From assembly GCF_001730295.1 (NCBI RefSeq), contig NZ_MIKA01000050.1, positions 62,001 to 126,000 of the forward strand: a DNA stretch of 64,000 nt, given 5' to 3'. Positions 44,603-54,145 of this stretch are shown in pieces (the first letter of the stretch is position 1; the number at the start of each line of letters is the position of its first letter). A program made the translations under genes and the position numbers. The DNA comes from Enterococcus plantarum (GTDB taxonomy: Bacteria; Bacillota; Bacilli; Lactobacillales; Enterococcaceae). Under the pieces are notes generated by a model. It had not been told where the DNA came from and ran no database searches. It was given only the letters and a program-made list of their open reading frames with translations.

Positions 44603-45871
44603 TTAGTTAGAAATTAATTTAACTAAAGTGTATTGTTTTTTACCTTTTCTCACAATAATGAATTTTCCATCAAAGCTATTTTCAGAAGTAACCACAAAAT
44701 CCAATTCTTTAATTCGATCACCATTAATTGAAATAGCCCCATTTGAAATGTCTTCTCTAGCTTGTCTCTTAGACGGTTCAATACCCAATTCAATCAGCCA
44801 ATCTACAAGATTTTGTCCAAGAGACGCTGTTTCAACAGTCGGCATATTTTTAAAGCCTTCTTCAATCTGTTTTGAAGTCAGATTTTTCACATTTCCTGAG
44901 AACAATGCCTCTGAAATTGCTAAAGCATCATCTAAATCTTTTTCACTATGCACAAATTTTGTCATTTCTGCAGCTAATACGCGTTGTGCTTGGCGTAAAT
45001 GTGGTTCTGTTTGGACTTTAACTTCCAAGGCATCGATTTCTTCTTTTGTTAAGAAGGTAAAGAATTTCAAGTATTTGATTACGTCACGGTCGTCTTGGTT
45101 TACCCAGAATTGGTAGAACTCGTAAGGCGTTGTTTTTTCTGGATCCAACCAAACAGCACCACCAGCTGTTTTACCGAATTTTGTTCCATCTGCTTTTAAC
45201 ATCAATGGAATGGTTAAACCAAAGGCTTTTGCATCAGCGCCTTCTTTTTTGCGAATCAAATCTAGGCCTGCGGTAATGTTGCCCCATTGATCTGCACCAC
45301 CGATTTGCATGCGAACATTATTATTTTGGAATAAATGTAAAAAGTCCATTGATTGTAGAATTTGGTACGTAAACTCTGTAAATGAAATCCCTGTTTCTAA
45401 ACGGCTAGCAACAATATCTTTCGCTAGCATTGTGTTGATATTGAAGAATTTACCGTAATCTCTCAAGAAATCCAGCAAAGTAAGGTTGTGCGTCCAATCG
45501 TAGTTGTTGACTAACGTTAATGTGTTGTCTGTATCCACTGCAAATAATTTTTCCATCTGTCTTGTTAAAGAATCAACATTGTGTTGAACAGTTTCCATTG
45601 TTTGTAATTGGCGTTCTGTTGTACGTCCACTTGGATCTCCGATCGTTCCAGTTGCGCCACCAATCAAAATAAATGGATGGTGTCCAAATGCTTGGAATCT
45701 TTTTAGCATCATAAAAGGAATCAAATGCCCAATATGCATACTATCTCCTGTAGGGTCCACACCGCAATATAGTGAAATGCTTTCGGTTTCAACGTATTCA
45801 CGTAAACCTTCGCTATCTGTTTGTTGGTTGATGGCGCCACGCCATTCTAATTCATCAATAATGTTTTTCAT
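44603..45871 (-). CDS. tyrS: Tyrosyl-tRNA synthetase
   Basis: Charges tRNA-Tyr. Class I synthetase, 422 residues: HIGH-type motif HIGHLIPF, tyrosine-binding QIGGADQWGNI, KMSKS-type KFGKTAGG, and a C-terminal S4-like domain (KRQAREDISNGAISINGDRI). A T-box leader precedes it. It is divergent from the tyrosine decarboxylation genes, which in many enterococci it leads in the same direction. Confidence 0.95.
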   Translation of the reverse strand: MKNIIDELEWRGAINQQTDSEGLREYVETESISLYCGVDPTGDSMHIGHLIPFMMLKRFQAFGHHPFILIGGATGTIGDPSGRTTERQLQTMETVQHNVDSLTRQMEKLFAVDTDNTLTLVNNYDWTHNLTLLDFLRDYGKFFNINTMLAKDIVASRLETGISFTEFTYQILQSMDFLHLFQNNNVRMQIGGADQWGNITAGLDLIRKKEGADAKAFGLTIPLMLKADGTKFGKTAGGAVWLDPEKTTPYEFYQFWVNQDDRDVIKYLKFFTFLTKEEIDALEVKVQTEPHLRQAQRVLAAEMTKFVHSEKDLDDALAISEALFSGNVKNLTSKQIEEGFKNMPTVETASLGQNLVDWLIELGIEPSKRQAREDISNGAISINGDRIKELDFVVTSENSFDGKFIIVRKGKKQYTLVKLISN

Positions 45872-45892
45872 GTCTTTTCTTCCTCTCTTAAA

Positions 45893-46134
45893 TAAAATAA
45901 AAACGTCCCATAGGCTATTAGCCTATGGGACGAACTTCGCCGTGTTACCACCCAAATTGTATATGCGTCATCATATACCTCTCAAATCTGTATCGTAGAT
46001 AGACGCCTACTTACGGTAGGAAACTAAAAGTGTAATTCACAAAAAATGTATATGTCAACTCTCACTAAATGTTGACTCTCTGAAATAGGGACATTATTGC
46101 TACTTCGCTTTATTAACGTTTGATATGTTATTTT
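45893..46134 (-). promoter_or_regulatory. T-box leader of tyrS
   Basis: On the minus strand the antiterminator core GGGTGGTAACACGGCG (about 45957-45942) is followed by the terminator CGTCCCATAGGC...GCCTATGGGACG-TTTTTATTTT (45930-45893). A stem III-like hairpin CCTAC-CGTAA-GTAGG and a GTCAAC/GTTGAC stem lie upstream. The Tyr codon TAC at 46050-46048, followed by A, is the probable specifier. Uncharged tRNA-Tyr would favour readthrough. Confidence 0.88.
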
Positions 46135-46140
46135 GTAGCA

Positions 46141-46169
46141 ATTCTACGACAAATAAGCCAACTTGTCAA
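46141..46169 (-). promoter_or_regulatory. Promoter of the T-box/tyrS transcript
   Basis: Minus strand TTGACA (46169-46164), 17-bp spacer, TAGAAT (46146-46141). Confidence 0.8.
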
Positions 46170-46417
46170 ATCCTTCTTTTTTTCTATTATTATTTTTGAA
46201 TGAGTTATTTCTCATATAAGTCGATGCTGATTTAATCTAGGTTTTTTGAATGAGTAGAGATGAAAGTGTTATTTCTAACAATTACGAACGAGCTTTTTAC
46301 AATTAGCTAGTTTATGTTATTTTTTTCACACAATCGCTTTAGTGCGGTAAAGTGTTGACGCGCTGTATAGAGTATATAAATGTTAAATAACAGGCTATTT
46401 TTTTAATTCTGCTCTTT

Positions 46418-46472
46418 TTGACTTGGAGTCTAAAGCTACCTATACTTTGGGAGTGATTTCACATGTGGGAAA
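46418..46472 (+). promoter_or_regulatory. Promoter and palindrome upstream of the tyrosine permease gene
   Basis: TTGACT (46418-46423), 17-bp spacer, TATACT (46441-46446). An imperfect dyad TTTCACATGTGGGAAA (46457-46472, 12 of 16 symmetric) overlaps the expected start and may be an operator. The bases 46170-46417 hold another possible -35 (TTGACG near 46354) but no gene or clear structure. Confidence 0.6.
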
Positions 46473-46508
46473 CAAAAAATAAATTTAATCAGGAGGTCAA
46501 ATTGAAAC

Positions 46509-47915
46509 ATGAATAAGAAATTATCATTATTTGGATTAATCGGAATTACCATGGCCTTTTTTGGAACGGTTCGTAGTGTTCCAACATTAGCATCAACCGG
46601 CTGGGCACAAATATTTTATATGTTGATCGCAGCTTGCTGTTTTGCTTTACCAATTGCGCTGATTTCAGCTGAGCTATCTACTGGCTGGCCGGAAGAGGGT
46701 GGACCACAAGTCTGGGTACGTAATGCATTTGGTGAAAAATGGGGTTTTGTTACGTCATGGTTATTATGGGTACAAATGTTTTTCGGAATGGTGATGGTCG
46801 CTTCAACTGTAGGCGTGTTACTAGGATATGTGATCGATCGTCCGGATTTAGGACACAATAATTTGTTCATTTTCATCATGATATTGATTTCTTATTGGGG
46901 GATCACATTACTTAATTTGAAATTTGACATGGTAAAAATTGCTGGTGACTGGGGCGCTGTGATCGGTGTGTATATTCCATTCGTTGCGTTAGTTGTTTTA
47001 GGCATGATGTATATGGCAAAACATGGAATCAATCAAAATAGTTATTTAGGTCATTTTGAAGCAAGTAAGTTATTACCAGATTTTAGTGATTTAGGTAGCT
47101 TACCAACCTTGACTGGAATCATCTTTATCTTTGCGGGAGTGGAAATTTCTTCTGTTCATGCGAATAATATTGATAATCCAAAACGCAATTATCCAATCGC
47201 TGTTATTGCTTCTGTTTTACTATTAGTTGTCTTCAACTTAGCTGCTGGTTTAAGTGTGGCTGACAGTGTTCCAGCTGGACAAATGGAACTTGCCAATATT
47301 ACCCAACCATTTGTCATTATGACACAAGATCTTGGGATTCCAGCTATTTTCAATAATATTATTTCACTGATGATCTTGGTAGGTGTTTTAGTTCAATTGA
47401 GTGCTTGGGTCTTAGGTCCAAGTAAATCAATGATCAAAGTAGCAGAAGAGGGAAACTTACCACCATTCTTCCAAAAACGGAATGCAAAAGGGATTCCAAT
47501 TGTTTTTGTTATGATCCAAGCGATTGTTATTTCACTTGTGTCCTTTTTATACGTAGTAGTTCCGGATATTAGTGCCGCTTTCTTGATCATCACGATTACA
47601 ACAACGATCCTTTATTGTGTGGTGTATCTATTGATTGCACTTTCAGCTATCAAATTGCGCTATAGCATGCCAACAGTTGAACGTCCATTTAGATTAGGCA
47701 GTAAAGGAAACGGTTTGATGTGGGTTGTTTCAGCTCTAGCAATTGTGAGTGTTATTATCACGATTCTAGTCAGCTTGATTCCGCCAACCTCCGTTCCTCA
47801 AAGTGGACACGTAGCCTATGTTATTTATCAAGTAGCAGCAACAGTCATCATGGTCGGTATTGCCTTGATCATTTATAAGAGAAAGAAACCAGAATGGAAG
47901 AAAACGGATAAATAA
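46509..47915 (+). CDS. tyrP: Tyrosine/tyramine antiporter (APC family)
   Basis: Amino acid permease of 468 residues with 12 predicted membrane helices, of the glutamate:GABA antiporter branch of the APC superfamily. Conserved sequences include PTLASTGWAQIFY, EEGGPQVWVRNAFG and IFAGVEISSVHANNIDNPKRNYP. Position next to tyrosine decarboxylase identifies it as the exchanger that imports tyrosine and exports tyramine, generating proton-motive force. RBS AGGAGG before ATG 46509. Here it precedes the decarboxylase gene, whereas the order I know in enterococci is decarboxylase first. Confidence 0.85.
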   Translation: MNKKLSLFGLIGITMAFFGTVRSVPTLASTGWAQIFYMLIAACCFALPIALISAELSTGWPEEGGPQVWVRNAFGEKWGFVTSWLLWVQMFFGMVMVASTVGVLLGYVIDRPDLGHNNLFIFIMILISYWGITLLNLKFDMVKIAGDWGAVIGVYIPFVALVVLGMMYMAKHGINQNSYLGHFEASKLLPDFSDLGSLPTLTGIIFIFAGVEISSVHANNIDNPKRNYPIAVIASVLLLVVFNLAAGLSVADSVPAGQMELANITQPFVIMTQDLGIPAIFNNIISLMILVGVLVQLSAWVLGPSKSMIKVAEEGNLPPFFQKRNAKGIPIVFVMIQAIVISLVSFLYVVVPDISAAFLIITITTTILYCVVYLLIALSAIKLRYSMPTVERPFRLGSKGNGLMWVVSALAIVSVIITILVSLIPPTSVPQSGHVAYVIYQVAATVIMVGIALIIYKRKKPEWKKTDK

Positions 47916-47979
47916 GAGACGACAATTAAAAATAAATATTTTAGCATGATCAATTATGAAACTATTGGAGGAAAATATC

Positions 47980-49833
47980 ATGAAAGATTTCAACACTGAT
48001 GATACAAATTTAAAAGCATTATTTATCGGGGATAAAGGTGAAAACGTTGATTTATTCAAAGAACTGCTAAATAAAATGATCGATGAGCATGTTGGCTGGA
48101 GACAAAACTATATGCCACAAGATTTACCTGTTATCTCACCCCAAGATAGAAGTTCTAAAAGTTTCCAAGAAACAGCAGATAATATGAGAAGTGTCTTCAA
48201 TGTGCTGTCTTCTCGTTTACGTACAGAATCACTTCCATGGCACTCAGCAGGGCGTTTTTGGGGACATATGAACGCTGAAACGTTAATGCCATCCATTATT
48301 GCCTATACAACTGCAATGCTTTGGAACGGCAATAACGTGGCGTATGAATCATCACCAGCAACGTCACAAATGGAAGAAGAAGTTGGGTTGGAATTTGCTA
48401 CATTGATGGGGTACAAAAATGGTTGGGGTCATATCGCAGCAGATGGTTCTATCGCAAACTTAGAAGGTCTATGGTATGCCCGCAATATGAAATCTTTACC
48501 ATTTGCCATCAAAGCCGTTGTGCCAGAAATGGTTGCAGGCAAAACAGATTGGGAATTATTGAATATGTCAACAACAGAAGTCTTAGATATGTTAGATCAA
48601 GTCCAAGATAATGTTGACGAAATCAAAGCGCAATCAGCTCGTAGCGGTAAAAACTTGGATAAATTAGGTAAATGGATCGTACCACAAACGAAACACTATT
48701 CATGGTTAAAAGCCGCTGACATTATTGGGATTGGGTTAGATCAAGTGATTGCGGGTGAAGTCAATAGCGAATACCGTATGGATATTGACAAATTAGAAGT
48801 ACAAATTCGTAATTTAGCAGCTCAAGGTATTCCAACACTTGGTGTCGTTGGCGTTGTTGGTTCAACTGAAGAAGGGCAAGTTGACCGTATTGATCAAATC
48901 ATTGCTTTACGTAATAAATTAGCCAAAGAAGGCATCTACTTCTATGTACATGTTGATGCAGCATATGGCGGTTATGGACGCTCTATTTTCTTAGATGAAA
49001 ATAATCAATTTATCGAATGGGATAAAATTGAAGAAACATTTGCTAAACATAACATCTTTCAAGAAAAAAATGATTGGTTAACAAGAGAAGTTTATGACTC
49101 TTTCAAAGCAATCGAACAAGCTGAATCTGTAACGATTGATCCACATAAAATGGGCTATATTCCGTATTCAGCTGGTGGTGTCGTAATCAAAGATATCCGT
49201 ATGCGTGACGTGATCTCTTACTTTGCGACTTATGTATTTGAAAAAGGAGCAGATATTCCAGCGTTATTAGGTGCGTATATTCTTGAAGGCTCTAAAGCGG
49301 GCGCAACAGCTGCAGCCGTTTGGACTGCTCATAAAGTATTACCATTGAACGTAACAGGTTATGGTAAATTAATGGGAGCAAGTATTGAAGGAGCTTATCA
49401 TTTCTATCACTTTATCGATGGCTTAGAATTTAAAGTTGGCGACAAAACAATCGAGATCCATGCGTTAACAAAACCTGATTTTAACATGGTGGATTATGTA
49501 TTCAATGAAAAAGACAATACAGACCTTGTGAAAATGAACAAATTAAATCATGATTTCTATGATTATGCATCTTATGCAAAAGGTGGATTATATAACAATG
49601 AATTCATCACTTCACATACAGATTTTGCTATCGAAGAATACGGTCACAGCCCGTTTGAATTTGTTAATAGCTTAGGATTTTCACGAGCAGAATGGGAACG
49701 TGCAGATAAAGTAACGATTTTACGTGCCGCTGGAATGTCTCCATACATGAATGACAAAGATGTTTTCGATGAGTATGGTGAAAAAATTAAACAAGCCATA
49801 CAAGAAAAATTAGAGGCAATCTACGCTGAATAA
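47980..49833 (+). CDS. tdcA: Tyrosine decarboxylase
   Basis: PLP-dependent enzyme converting tyrosine to tyramine and CO2. 617 residues, very close to the E. faecalis enzyme (620), with long stretches I recognise from it: [68 protein letters not shown] and [18 protein letters not shown] with PLP-binding Lys 390. Start ATG 47980 after TTGGAGG; the frame from 47956 adds a poor start. Cotranscribed with the antiporter. It confers acid resistance and tyramine formation. Confidence 0.95.
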   Translation: MKDFNTDDTNLKALFIGDKGENVDLFKELLNKMIDEHVGWRQNYMPQDLPVISPQDRSSKSFQETADNMRSVFNVLSSRLRTESLPWHSAGRFWGHMNAETLMPSIIAYTTAMLWNGNNVAYESSPATSQMEEEVGLEFATLMGYKNGWGHIAADGSIANLEGLWYARNMKSLPFAIKAVVPEMVAGKTDWELLNMSTTEVLDMLDQVQDNVDEIKAQSARSGKNLDKLGKWIVPQTKHYSWLKAADIIGIGLDQVIAGEVNSEYRMDIDKLEVQIRNLAAQGIPTLGVVGVVGSTEEGQVDRIDQIIALRNKLAKEGIYFYVHVDAAYGGYGRSIFLDENNQFIEWDKIEETFAKHNIFQEKNDWLTREVYDSFKAIEQAESVTIDPHKMGYIPYSAGGVVIKDIRMRDVISYFATYVFEKGADIPALLGAYILEGSKAGATAAAVWTAHKVLPLNVTGYGKLMGASIEGAYHFYHFIDGLEFKVGDKTIEIHALTKPDFNMVDYVFNEKDNTDLVKMNKLNHDFYDYASYAKGGLYNNEFITSHTDFAIEEYGHSPFEFVNSLGFSRAEWERADKVTILRAAGMSPYMNDKDVFDEYGEKIKQAIQEKLEAIYAE

Positions 49834-49842
49834 ATAAACAAG

Positions 49843-49913
49843 AAAAGCAGTTGATCACTGTGGGTGTGGCAAAGCGATTAATTCGCTTTGCCATAGCCAC
49901 AGCTTTTCTATAA
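49843..49913 (+). terminator. Strong hairpin between tdcA and nhaC
   Basis: Stem of about 20 bp, CTGTGGGTGTGGCAAAGCGA (49858-49877) with TCGCTTTGCCATAGCCACAG (49883-49902), flanked by AAAAGC/GCTTTT and then CTATAAAAAAA. It probably reduces transcription into nhaC. A second stem AATAGAGAG/CTCTCTATT follows (about 49920-49957). Confidence 0.75.
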
Positions 49914-49975
49914 AAAAATAGAATAGAGAGAAGTGTTGTTTTTAAACTCTCTATTAAAAATGTGAGGAACACTGT

Positions 49976-51349
49976 ATGAAAAAATATCAAGTAAATTTTA
50001 ATGAAGCTGTTTTTTTATTGATTACACTATTATTGATGATCAGAACTAGTATTATTGGGTTTGGTATTCCTGCTCATGTAGCTATTTTGAGTGGGATTGG
50101 TTACTTGCTCTTATTTGCGGTGTATAAAAAGTATTCTTGGGATTTCATTCATGGTGCATTAGTCGATGGGGTATCTTCAGGTATCATCCCCATGTTGATT
50201 TTTATTCTAATCGGCGCGTTGATTAGCGTTTGGATTGCGGCAGGAACGATTCCAACCATCATGGTTTTAGGCTTTTCTTTTTTGTCGGTGAACTATTTTG
50301 TTCCAACTATTTTTATTATTTGCGGTATCGTAGGTGGTGCAGTCGGAAGCTCTTTCACTACGATTTCAACGATTGGGATTGCATTTTTAGGAATGGGTGG
50401 CTTGATTGGAGTCGATCCTGCATTGACAACAGGTGCCATTGTTTCAGGTGCATTTTTAGGAAATTCGATTTCGCCACTTTCAGACACAGTGAACTTAGCA
50501 GCGGCGATTTCAGAAGTCGATTTATTTGACCATTTGAAAAATACATATAAAACAGCAATTCCAGCAGCTGTGCTTTCGTTCGGTTATTTTTTAGTCATGG
50601 GATTACACTATGATGGGGCTTTGGATAATACAAGCGTTCACGATATTGTAACTATACTAGATAATCATTTTACGATTTCTTTTGTTGAGTTAATTCCATT
50701 GGCAATTTTATTTGTTTGTGCGTGGAAGAAAATTCCGGCAATTCCTACATTACTGTTGAGTATTTTTACATCATTGAGTTTGATGTTCTTTACGAATGCT
50801 CATTTTTCATTTATCGATACAGCAGAGATAATCCAAAATGGTTTTGTGTCTCATACTGGCAATACACAAGTTGATGAATTACTTTCTAGAGGTGGTATCC
50901 AAAGTATGATGTGGTCAGTATCTTTGATTATTTTAGCCTTAGCTTTGGGTGGACTATTAGTAAAAATGGAAATTATTGATTGTTTGCTTTATCAGTTTGA
51001 AACAGCGATTAATAACCGTCAAAAGCTGATTTTTGTTACAATGATGAGTTCAATCGGAATCAATGTGCTGATCGGGGAACAATATCTGTCAATCATTTTA
51101 CCAGGAAAATCATTTATTGCTAAATTTAAAGAGAAGAAAATTCCGTTGTCTATGCTGTCTAGAAGTTTGAATGATGCAGGATCAGTAGTTAACCCACTGA
51201 TTCCATGGGGCGTAAGTGGTGTCTTTATTTCAGCAACATTAGGGATTGGCACAATAGACTATCTGTCATATGCGGTATTCTGTTATATATTACCGGTAGT
51301 GTCATTTTTAGTCACGATTATTGACAAAAAGAAAACTAAAGCAGAATAA
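49976..51349 (+). CDS. nhaC: Na+/H+ antiporter NhaC family
   Basis: Membrane protein of 457 residues with about 11 hydrophobic segments. The NhaC family core is visible in GGAVGSSFTTISTIGIAFLGMG, SGAFLGNSISPLSDTVNLAAA and SRSLNDAGSVVNPLIPWGVSG. An nhaC-type gene commonly closes tyrosine decarboxylase clusters, where it is thought to help in pH and ion balance. RBS GTGAGGA before ATG 49976. Confidence 0.9.
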   Translation: MKKYQVNFNEAVFLLITLLLMIRTSIIGFGIPAHVAILSGIGYLLLFAVYKKYSWDFIHGALVDGVSSGIIPMLIFILIGALISVWIAAGTIPTIMVLGFSFLSVNYFVPTIFIICGIVGGAVGSSFTTISTIGIAFLGMGGLIGVDPALTTGAIVSGAFLGNSISPLSDTVNLAAAISEVDLFDHLKNTYKTAIPAAVLSFGYFLVMGLHYDGALDNTSVHDIVTILDNHFTISFVELIPLAILFVCAWKKIPAIPTLLLSIFTSLSLMFFTNAHFSFIDTAEIIQNGFVSHTGNTQVDELLSRGGIQSMMWSVSLIILALALGGLLVKMEIIDCLLYQFETAINNRQKLIFVTMMSSIGINVLIGEQYLSIILPGKSFIAKFKEKKIPLSMLSRSLNDAGSVVNPLIPWGVSGVFISATLGIGTIDYLSYAVFCYILPVVSFLVTIIDKKKTKAE

Positions 51350-51352
51350 AAC

Positions 51353-51399
51353 AAACATGAGGTTGGGATTCACGGCATTGCATCCCATTCTCATGTTTG
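51353..51399. terminator. Hairpin between converging nhaC and XRE genes
   Basis: AAACATGAGGTTGGGAT pairs with ATCCCATTCTCATGTTT. No long T-run on the plus strand; it may serve both strands. Confidence 0.6.
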
Positions 51400-51416
51400 T
51401 ATGCGGATAAACGCAA

Positions 51417-51845
51417 TTATTCACCAAATGTTTTAAGACCTTCATTATACAGATAATCATCGATTTCTGGAATAGCTAGTCCATGTGAAATACCGTAAAT
51501 AACGACAGCGTCCCAAGGATGTTTCGGATAAAGTTGAGCATAGCCAGTTTTTTTCATCAGTTCATTGGTTTCTTCCAAAGTTAATTCCAAGCCGATCGTC
51601 AAGGCAATGACTTTTTCTCTGGAGGGATTCCGTTTACCATCAAAGTATTGGTAGCCAGTTGCCTCAGTAATCCCAGCCTTTTTTAGTACAACACTTTTTG
51701 AGCGTTTTTTCTCATGTAACCAATAAGCTAAATAGTTTTTTAGGTTTTGATCAATGACATATTGGCGTGTTTCGGATAAAACCGTTTGAAAATCTTCGGC
51801 TTGTTTGAGTGAGTGCAGCAATTTGTCTGTATCTTTTTCATGCAT
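51417..51845 (-). CDS. XRE-like helix-turn-helix regulator
   Basis: Protein of 142 residues. The N-terminal 45 residues are helical; a helix-turn-helix of Cro/C1 type follows (VVLKKAGITEATGYQYFDGKRNPSREKVIALTIGL, about 52-86), then a C-terminal helical region. It is divergent from the kinase gene 121 bp away, so it may control or be controlled with that kinase. Family is clear only at the DNA-binding domain. Confidence 0.75.
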   Translation of the reverse strand: MHEKDTDKLLHSLKQAEDFQTVLSETRQYVIDQNLKNYLAYWLHEKKRSKSVVLKKAGITEATGYQYFDGKRNPSREKVIALTIGLELTLEETNELMKKTGYAQLYPKHPWDAVVIYGISHGLAIPEIDDYLYNEGLKTFGE

Positions 51846-51966
51846 ATTTGTTCTCCCCTATAGTTGAACTAAATTATACTATACATCGATTTTAACAAAG
51901 ATAAATCCTATTACAACTATTTATTTGCTATAATTAAAAAGTAAATCAAATCAATGGAGTGTAATC

Positions 51967-53193
51967 ATGGAAAACATCAAAAGTGAGCCAGCTCTTTGCT
52001 ATAAAGAAATAGAACCTTTAACAGATAAAACCAATGGACCCATTCTTGTTCGGAAGAAGGACACTAAAGAATTTTTTGTGAAAAAGTGCTATCCATTATA
52101 TTTAGAAGAGCATCTACTCACACTTCAAAAAATCAAACATGCTCATTTACCTAAAATTCAAGAGCTGATTGTTCAAGAAGGAAAGCTGTGGTTGTATGAA
52201 GAATTTGTTCAAGGGAAAACGTTGACTGAAGTGATTCAAACATCTGAAAGGTTAGAAACAAATCAAATTATAACGATTGCAATGTCTATCTTAGAGGCAT
52301 TAGGTGCCTTGCATAAGAAAGGGTTAGTCCATCGAGATGTAAAACCTGGGAATATTATGATGACAAATGAGGGAAATGTAAAATTGATTGATTTTGATGC
52401 AGTTCGGGCTGTTGACGGAGGGAAAGAAAATGATACGGTCCAGTTAGGCACAATGGGTTTTGCTTCACCAGAACAGTTTGGTTTTGCAGAATCTGATGAA
52501 CGCAGTGATCTATATTCATTAGGAGTTGTGATGAATATTTGCTCAGTACAAGAGTACCCCAAAAAGTATTTGACAGAAGATCATGCACTGAGAGGAATCA
52601 TTCGTAAAGCTACAAAACTGGAACCAGCAGAACGTTATCAGTCTGCTTTAGAAATGCATCTGGCTCTTAGACAGCAACTGTCACGGCGGATAGTTGCAGC
52701 CAAACAAAGCAAACCCAAAGCGGTTACTTATGAAAACAAACCAACAAAAATGTCTACCACTACTAGATTAATTACCGCTAGATGGTCCACAAACAAACAC
52801 GTGAGGCAGTTTGTTCGCATAAAAAATCCTCTGACAGAAGCCGTTGCTCGTTTTTTTAGGAAGTATATCCCAGGTTTTAGAACGGAAACAATCTGGAAAA
52901 GAGCAATTGCCATCGTATGGTATAGTATTTTGTTTATTGGGATAGCAGGAAATGTAATGGATCAACCTACAGGTAGTTTGAAGATGAGAGAATTGTTTGA
53001 TTATCTTCTGATTTTTGGATTTCCGGCGGTCTTATTCACTAATTTTTTAGATTATCAAAGAAAGTTACCGTTGTTTTCTTCTGAAAATAAGTTGTATCAT
53101 TATTTAGGATATGGGGTATTATTTTTATTTTGGCTTGTGTTTACAAAAGCGGGGTTAGAGCTTAATTCATTTATATACCAGTATTTTAATTAA
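51967..53193 (+). CDS. Serine/threonine protein kinase with C-terminal membrane segments
   Basis: Hanks-type kinase domain (about 1-235) of 408 residues. Probable ATP lysine in FFVKK (39/40), catalytic loop HRDVKPGN (His122-Asp124-Asn129), and APE-type ASPEQFG. The Mg-binding DFG is DFD (142-144), and no clear glycine-rich loop is seen. The C-terminal third is basic, then has about three membrane segments (310-405). No PASTA repeats, so it is not the cell-wall-sensing IreK type. Divergent from an XRE regulator; RBS TGGAGTG. Confidence 0.85.
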   Translation: MENIKSEPALCYKEIEPLTDKTNGPILVRKKDTKEFFVKKCYPLYLEEHLLTLQKIKHAHLPKIQELIVQEGKLWLYEEFVQGKTLTEVIQTSERLETNQIITIAMSILEALGALHKKGLVHRDVKPGNIMMTNEGNVKLIDFDAVRAVDGGKENDTVQLGTMGFASPEQFGFAESDERSDLYSLGVVMNICSVQEYPKKYLTEDHALRGIIRKATKLEPAERYQSALEMHLALRQQLSRRIVAAKQSKPKAVTYENKPTKMSTTTRLITARWSTNKHVRQFVRIKNPLTEAVARFFRKYIPGFRTETIWKRAIAIVWYSILFIGIAGNVMDQPTGSLKMRELFDYLLIFGFPAVLFTNFLDYQRKLPLFSSENKLYHYLGYGVLFLFWLVFTKAGLELNSFIYQYFN

Positions 53194-53206
53194 TAAAACA
53201 GGCTTA

Positions 53207-53253
53207 TTCTACTACGAATCATGACTATTCGTATGACAGAATAAGTTTTTTTG
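53207..53253 (+). terminator. Terminator after the kinase gene
   Basis: CTTATTCT...AGAATAAG stem with an inner ACGAAT/ATTCGT stem, followed by TTTTTTT. Confidence 0.8.
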
Positions 53254-53345
53254 TATTAGATTATGCAAAATGCATAAGATTGTTTTTGGTTTATTGGGTA
53301 ATATCAAGGTGTATTAACGGACTAAATAACAAAGGAGACAGCAAA

Positions 53346-53864
53346 ATGAATGTGAAGAAAATTGTTTTGATAGGGGTCGGCGTTTTAATAGTAGGCGGTA
53401 TTTTAGCCAATATGGGGTCAGATTCTAAAGAAGAAGTAAAAGCAAAAAAAGAAACAACAACAAGTACCGTTGCAAAAAGCCAAGAATCAGAAGTAGAATC
53501 AGCTGCAACAGATGCTGGTGATCTAGGTGATTATCATGTCGTGATCAAAGACTTGACCTTTGCCAAAGACTACAATGGAGAAGATGTCGCTGTAATCGAT
53601 TATGAATTTACGAACAATAGCGATAAAAATGCGATGTTTTTAACCTCAATCTCAACAAAAGCTTTTCAAAATGGTATTGCATTAGACTCAGCAATTATGG
53701 GAGAAGAAGGGTACGTAGATTCAATGACTGAAATTCAACCAAGAGCCACATTGAATTTGAAAGTGCCATATAAATTAGCAGACATGTCAACGCCAGTATC
53801 TGTTGAGGCAACGAAATTATTCAGTGATAAAGTGAAATTGACAAAAGAGTTTGTTCTACAGTAA
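53346..53864 (+). CDS. DUF5067-type membrane-anchored protein
   Basis: Start ATG 53346 after AAAGGAG gives 172 residues. One N-terminal hydrophobic helix (5-22) without a lipobox cysteine, a Lys/Glu/Thr/Ser-rich linker (28-58), then a beta-rich domain (YHVVIKDLTFAKDYNGEDVAVIDYEFTNNS in outline) typical of DUF5067/DUF4352 extracytoplasmic proteins. Function unknown. Separated from the kinase gene by a terminator. Confidence 0.8.
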   Translation: MNVKKIVLIGVGVLIVGGILANMGSDSKEEVKAKKETTTSTVAKSQESEVESAATDAGDLGDYHVVIKDLTFAKDYNGEDVAVIDYEFTNNSDKNAMFLTSISTKAFQNGIALDSAIMGEEGYVDSMTEIQPRATLNLKVPYKLADMSTPVSVEATKLFSDKVKLTKEFVLQ

Positions 53865-54097
53865 AACGAGATTTACTATAAAATTGTTGTAAAAGGTGGT
53901 ACAGCTAGTTTTTTTCTTGGAGTAAAGAAGAACTAGTTTTTAGCTTCAAAGGGAGCAAAGGAAAATTGATTTTCCTTATATATGGCCGTGTATTGGGGTA
54001 TTGATCAGGTAGCTGTTAAGATATAGTTATTTGGTCCGAAATCAATTAGTCTTTACTGCCTGACGGATTTTCCAAATACGAAAACAGCCAAAACCAC

Positions 54098-54145
54098 AAG
54101 AACGTGAATGTCTGGAGAAAATTCAAACATTCACGTTCTTTTTTA
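54098..54145. terminator. Terminator before the AI-2E family gene
   Basis: AAGAACGTGAATGT (54098-54111) pairs perfectly with ACATTCACGTTCTT (54127-54140), then TTTTATC. The preceding 230 bases after the DUF5067 gene hold a GGAAAAT/ATTTTCC hairpin and no gene. Confidence 0.82.

Noticed and set aside
46170-46417. Second T-box or riboswitch before tyrP
   Set aside because: I looked for the GGGTGGNACCGCG core and terminator and found none on the plus strand.
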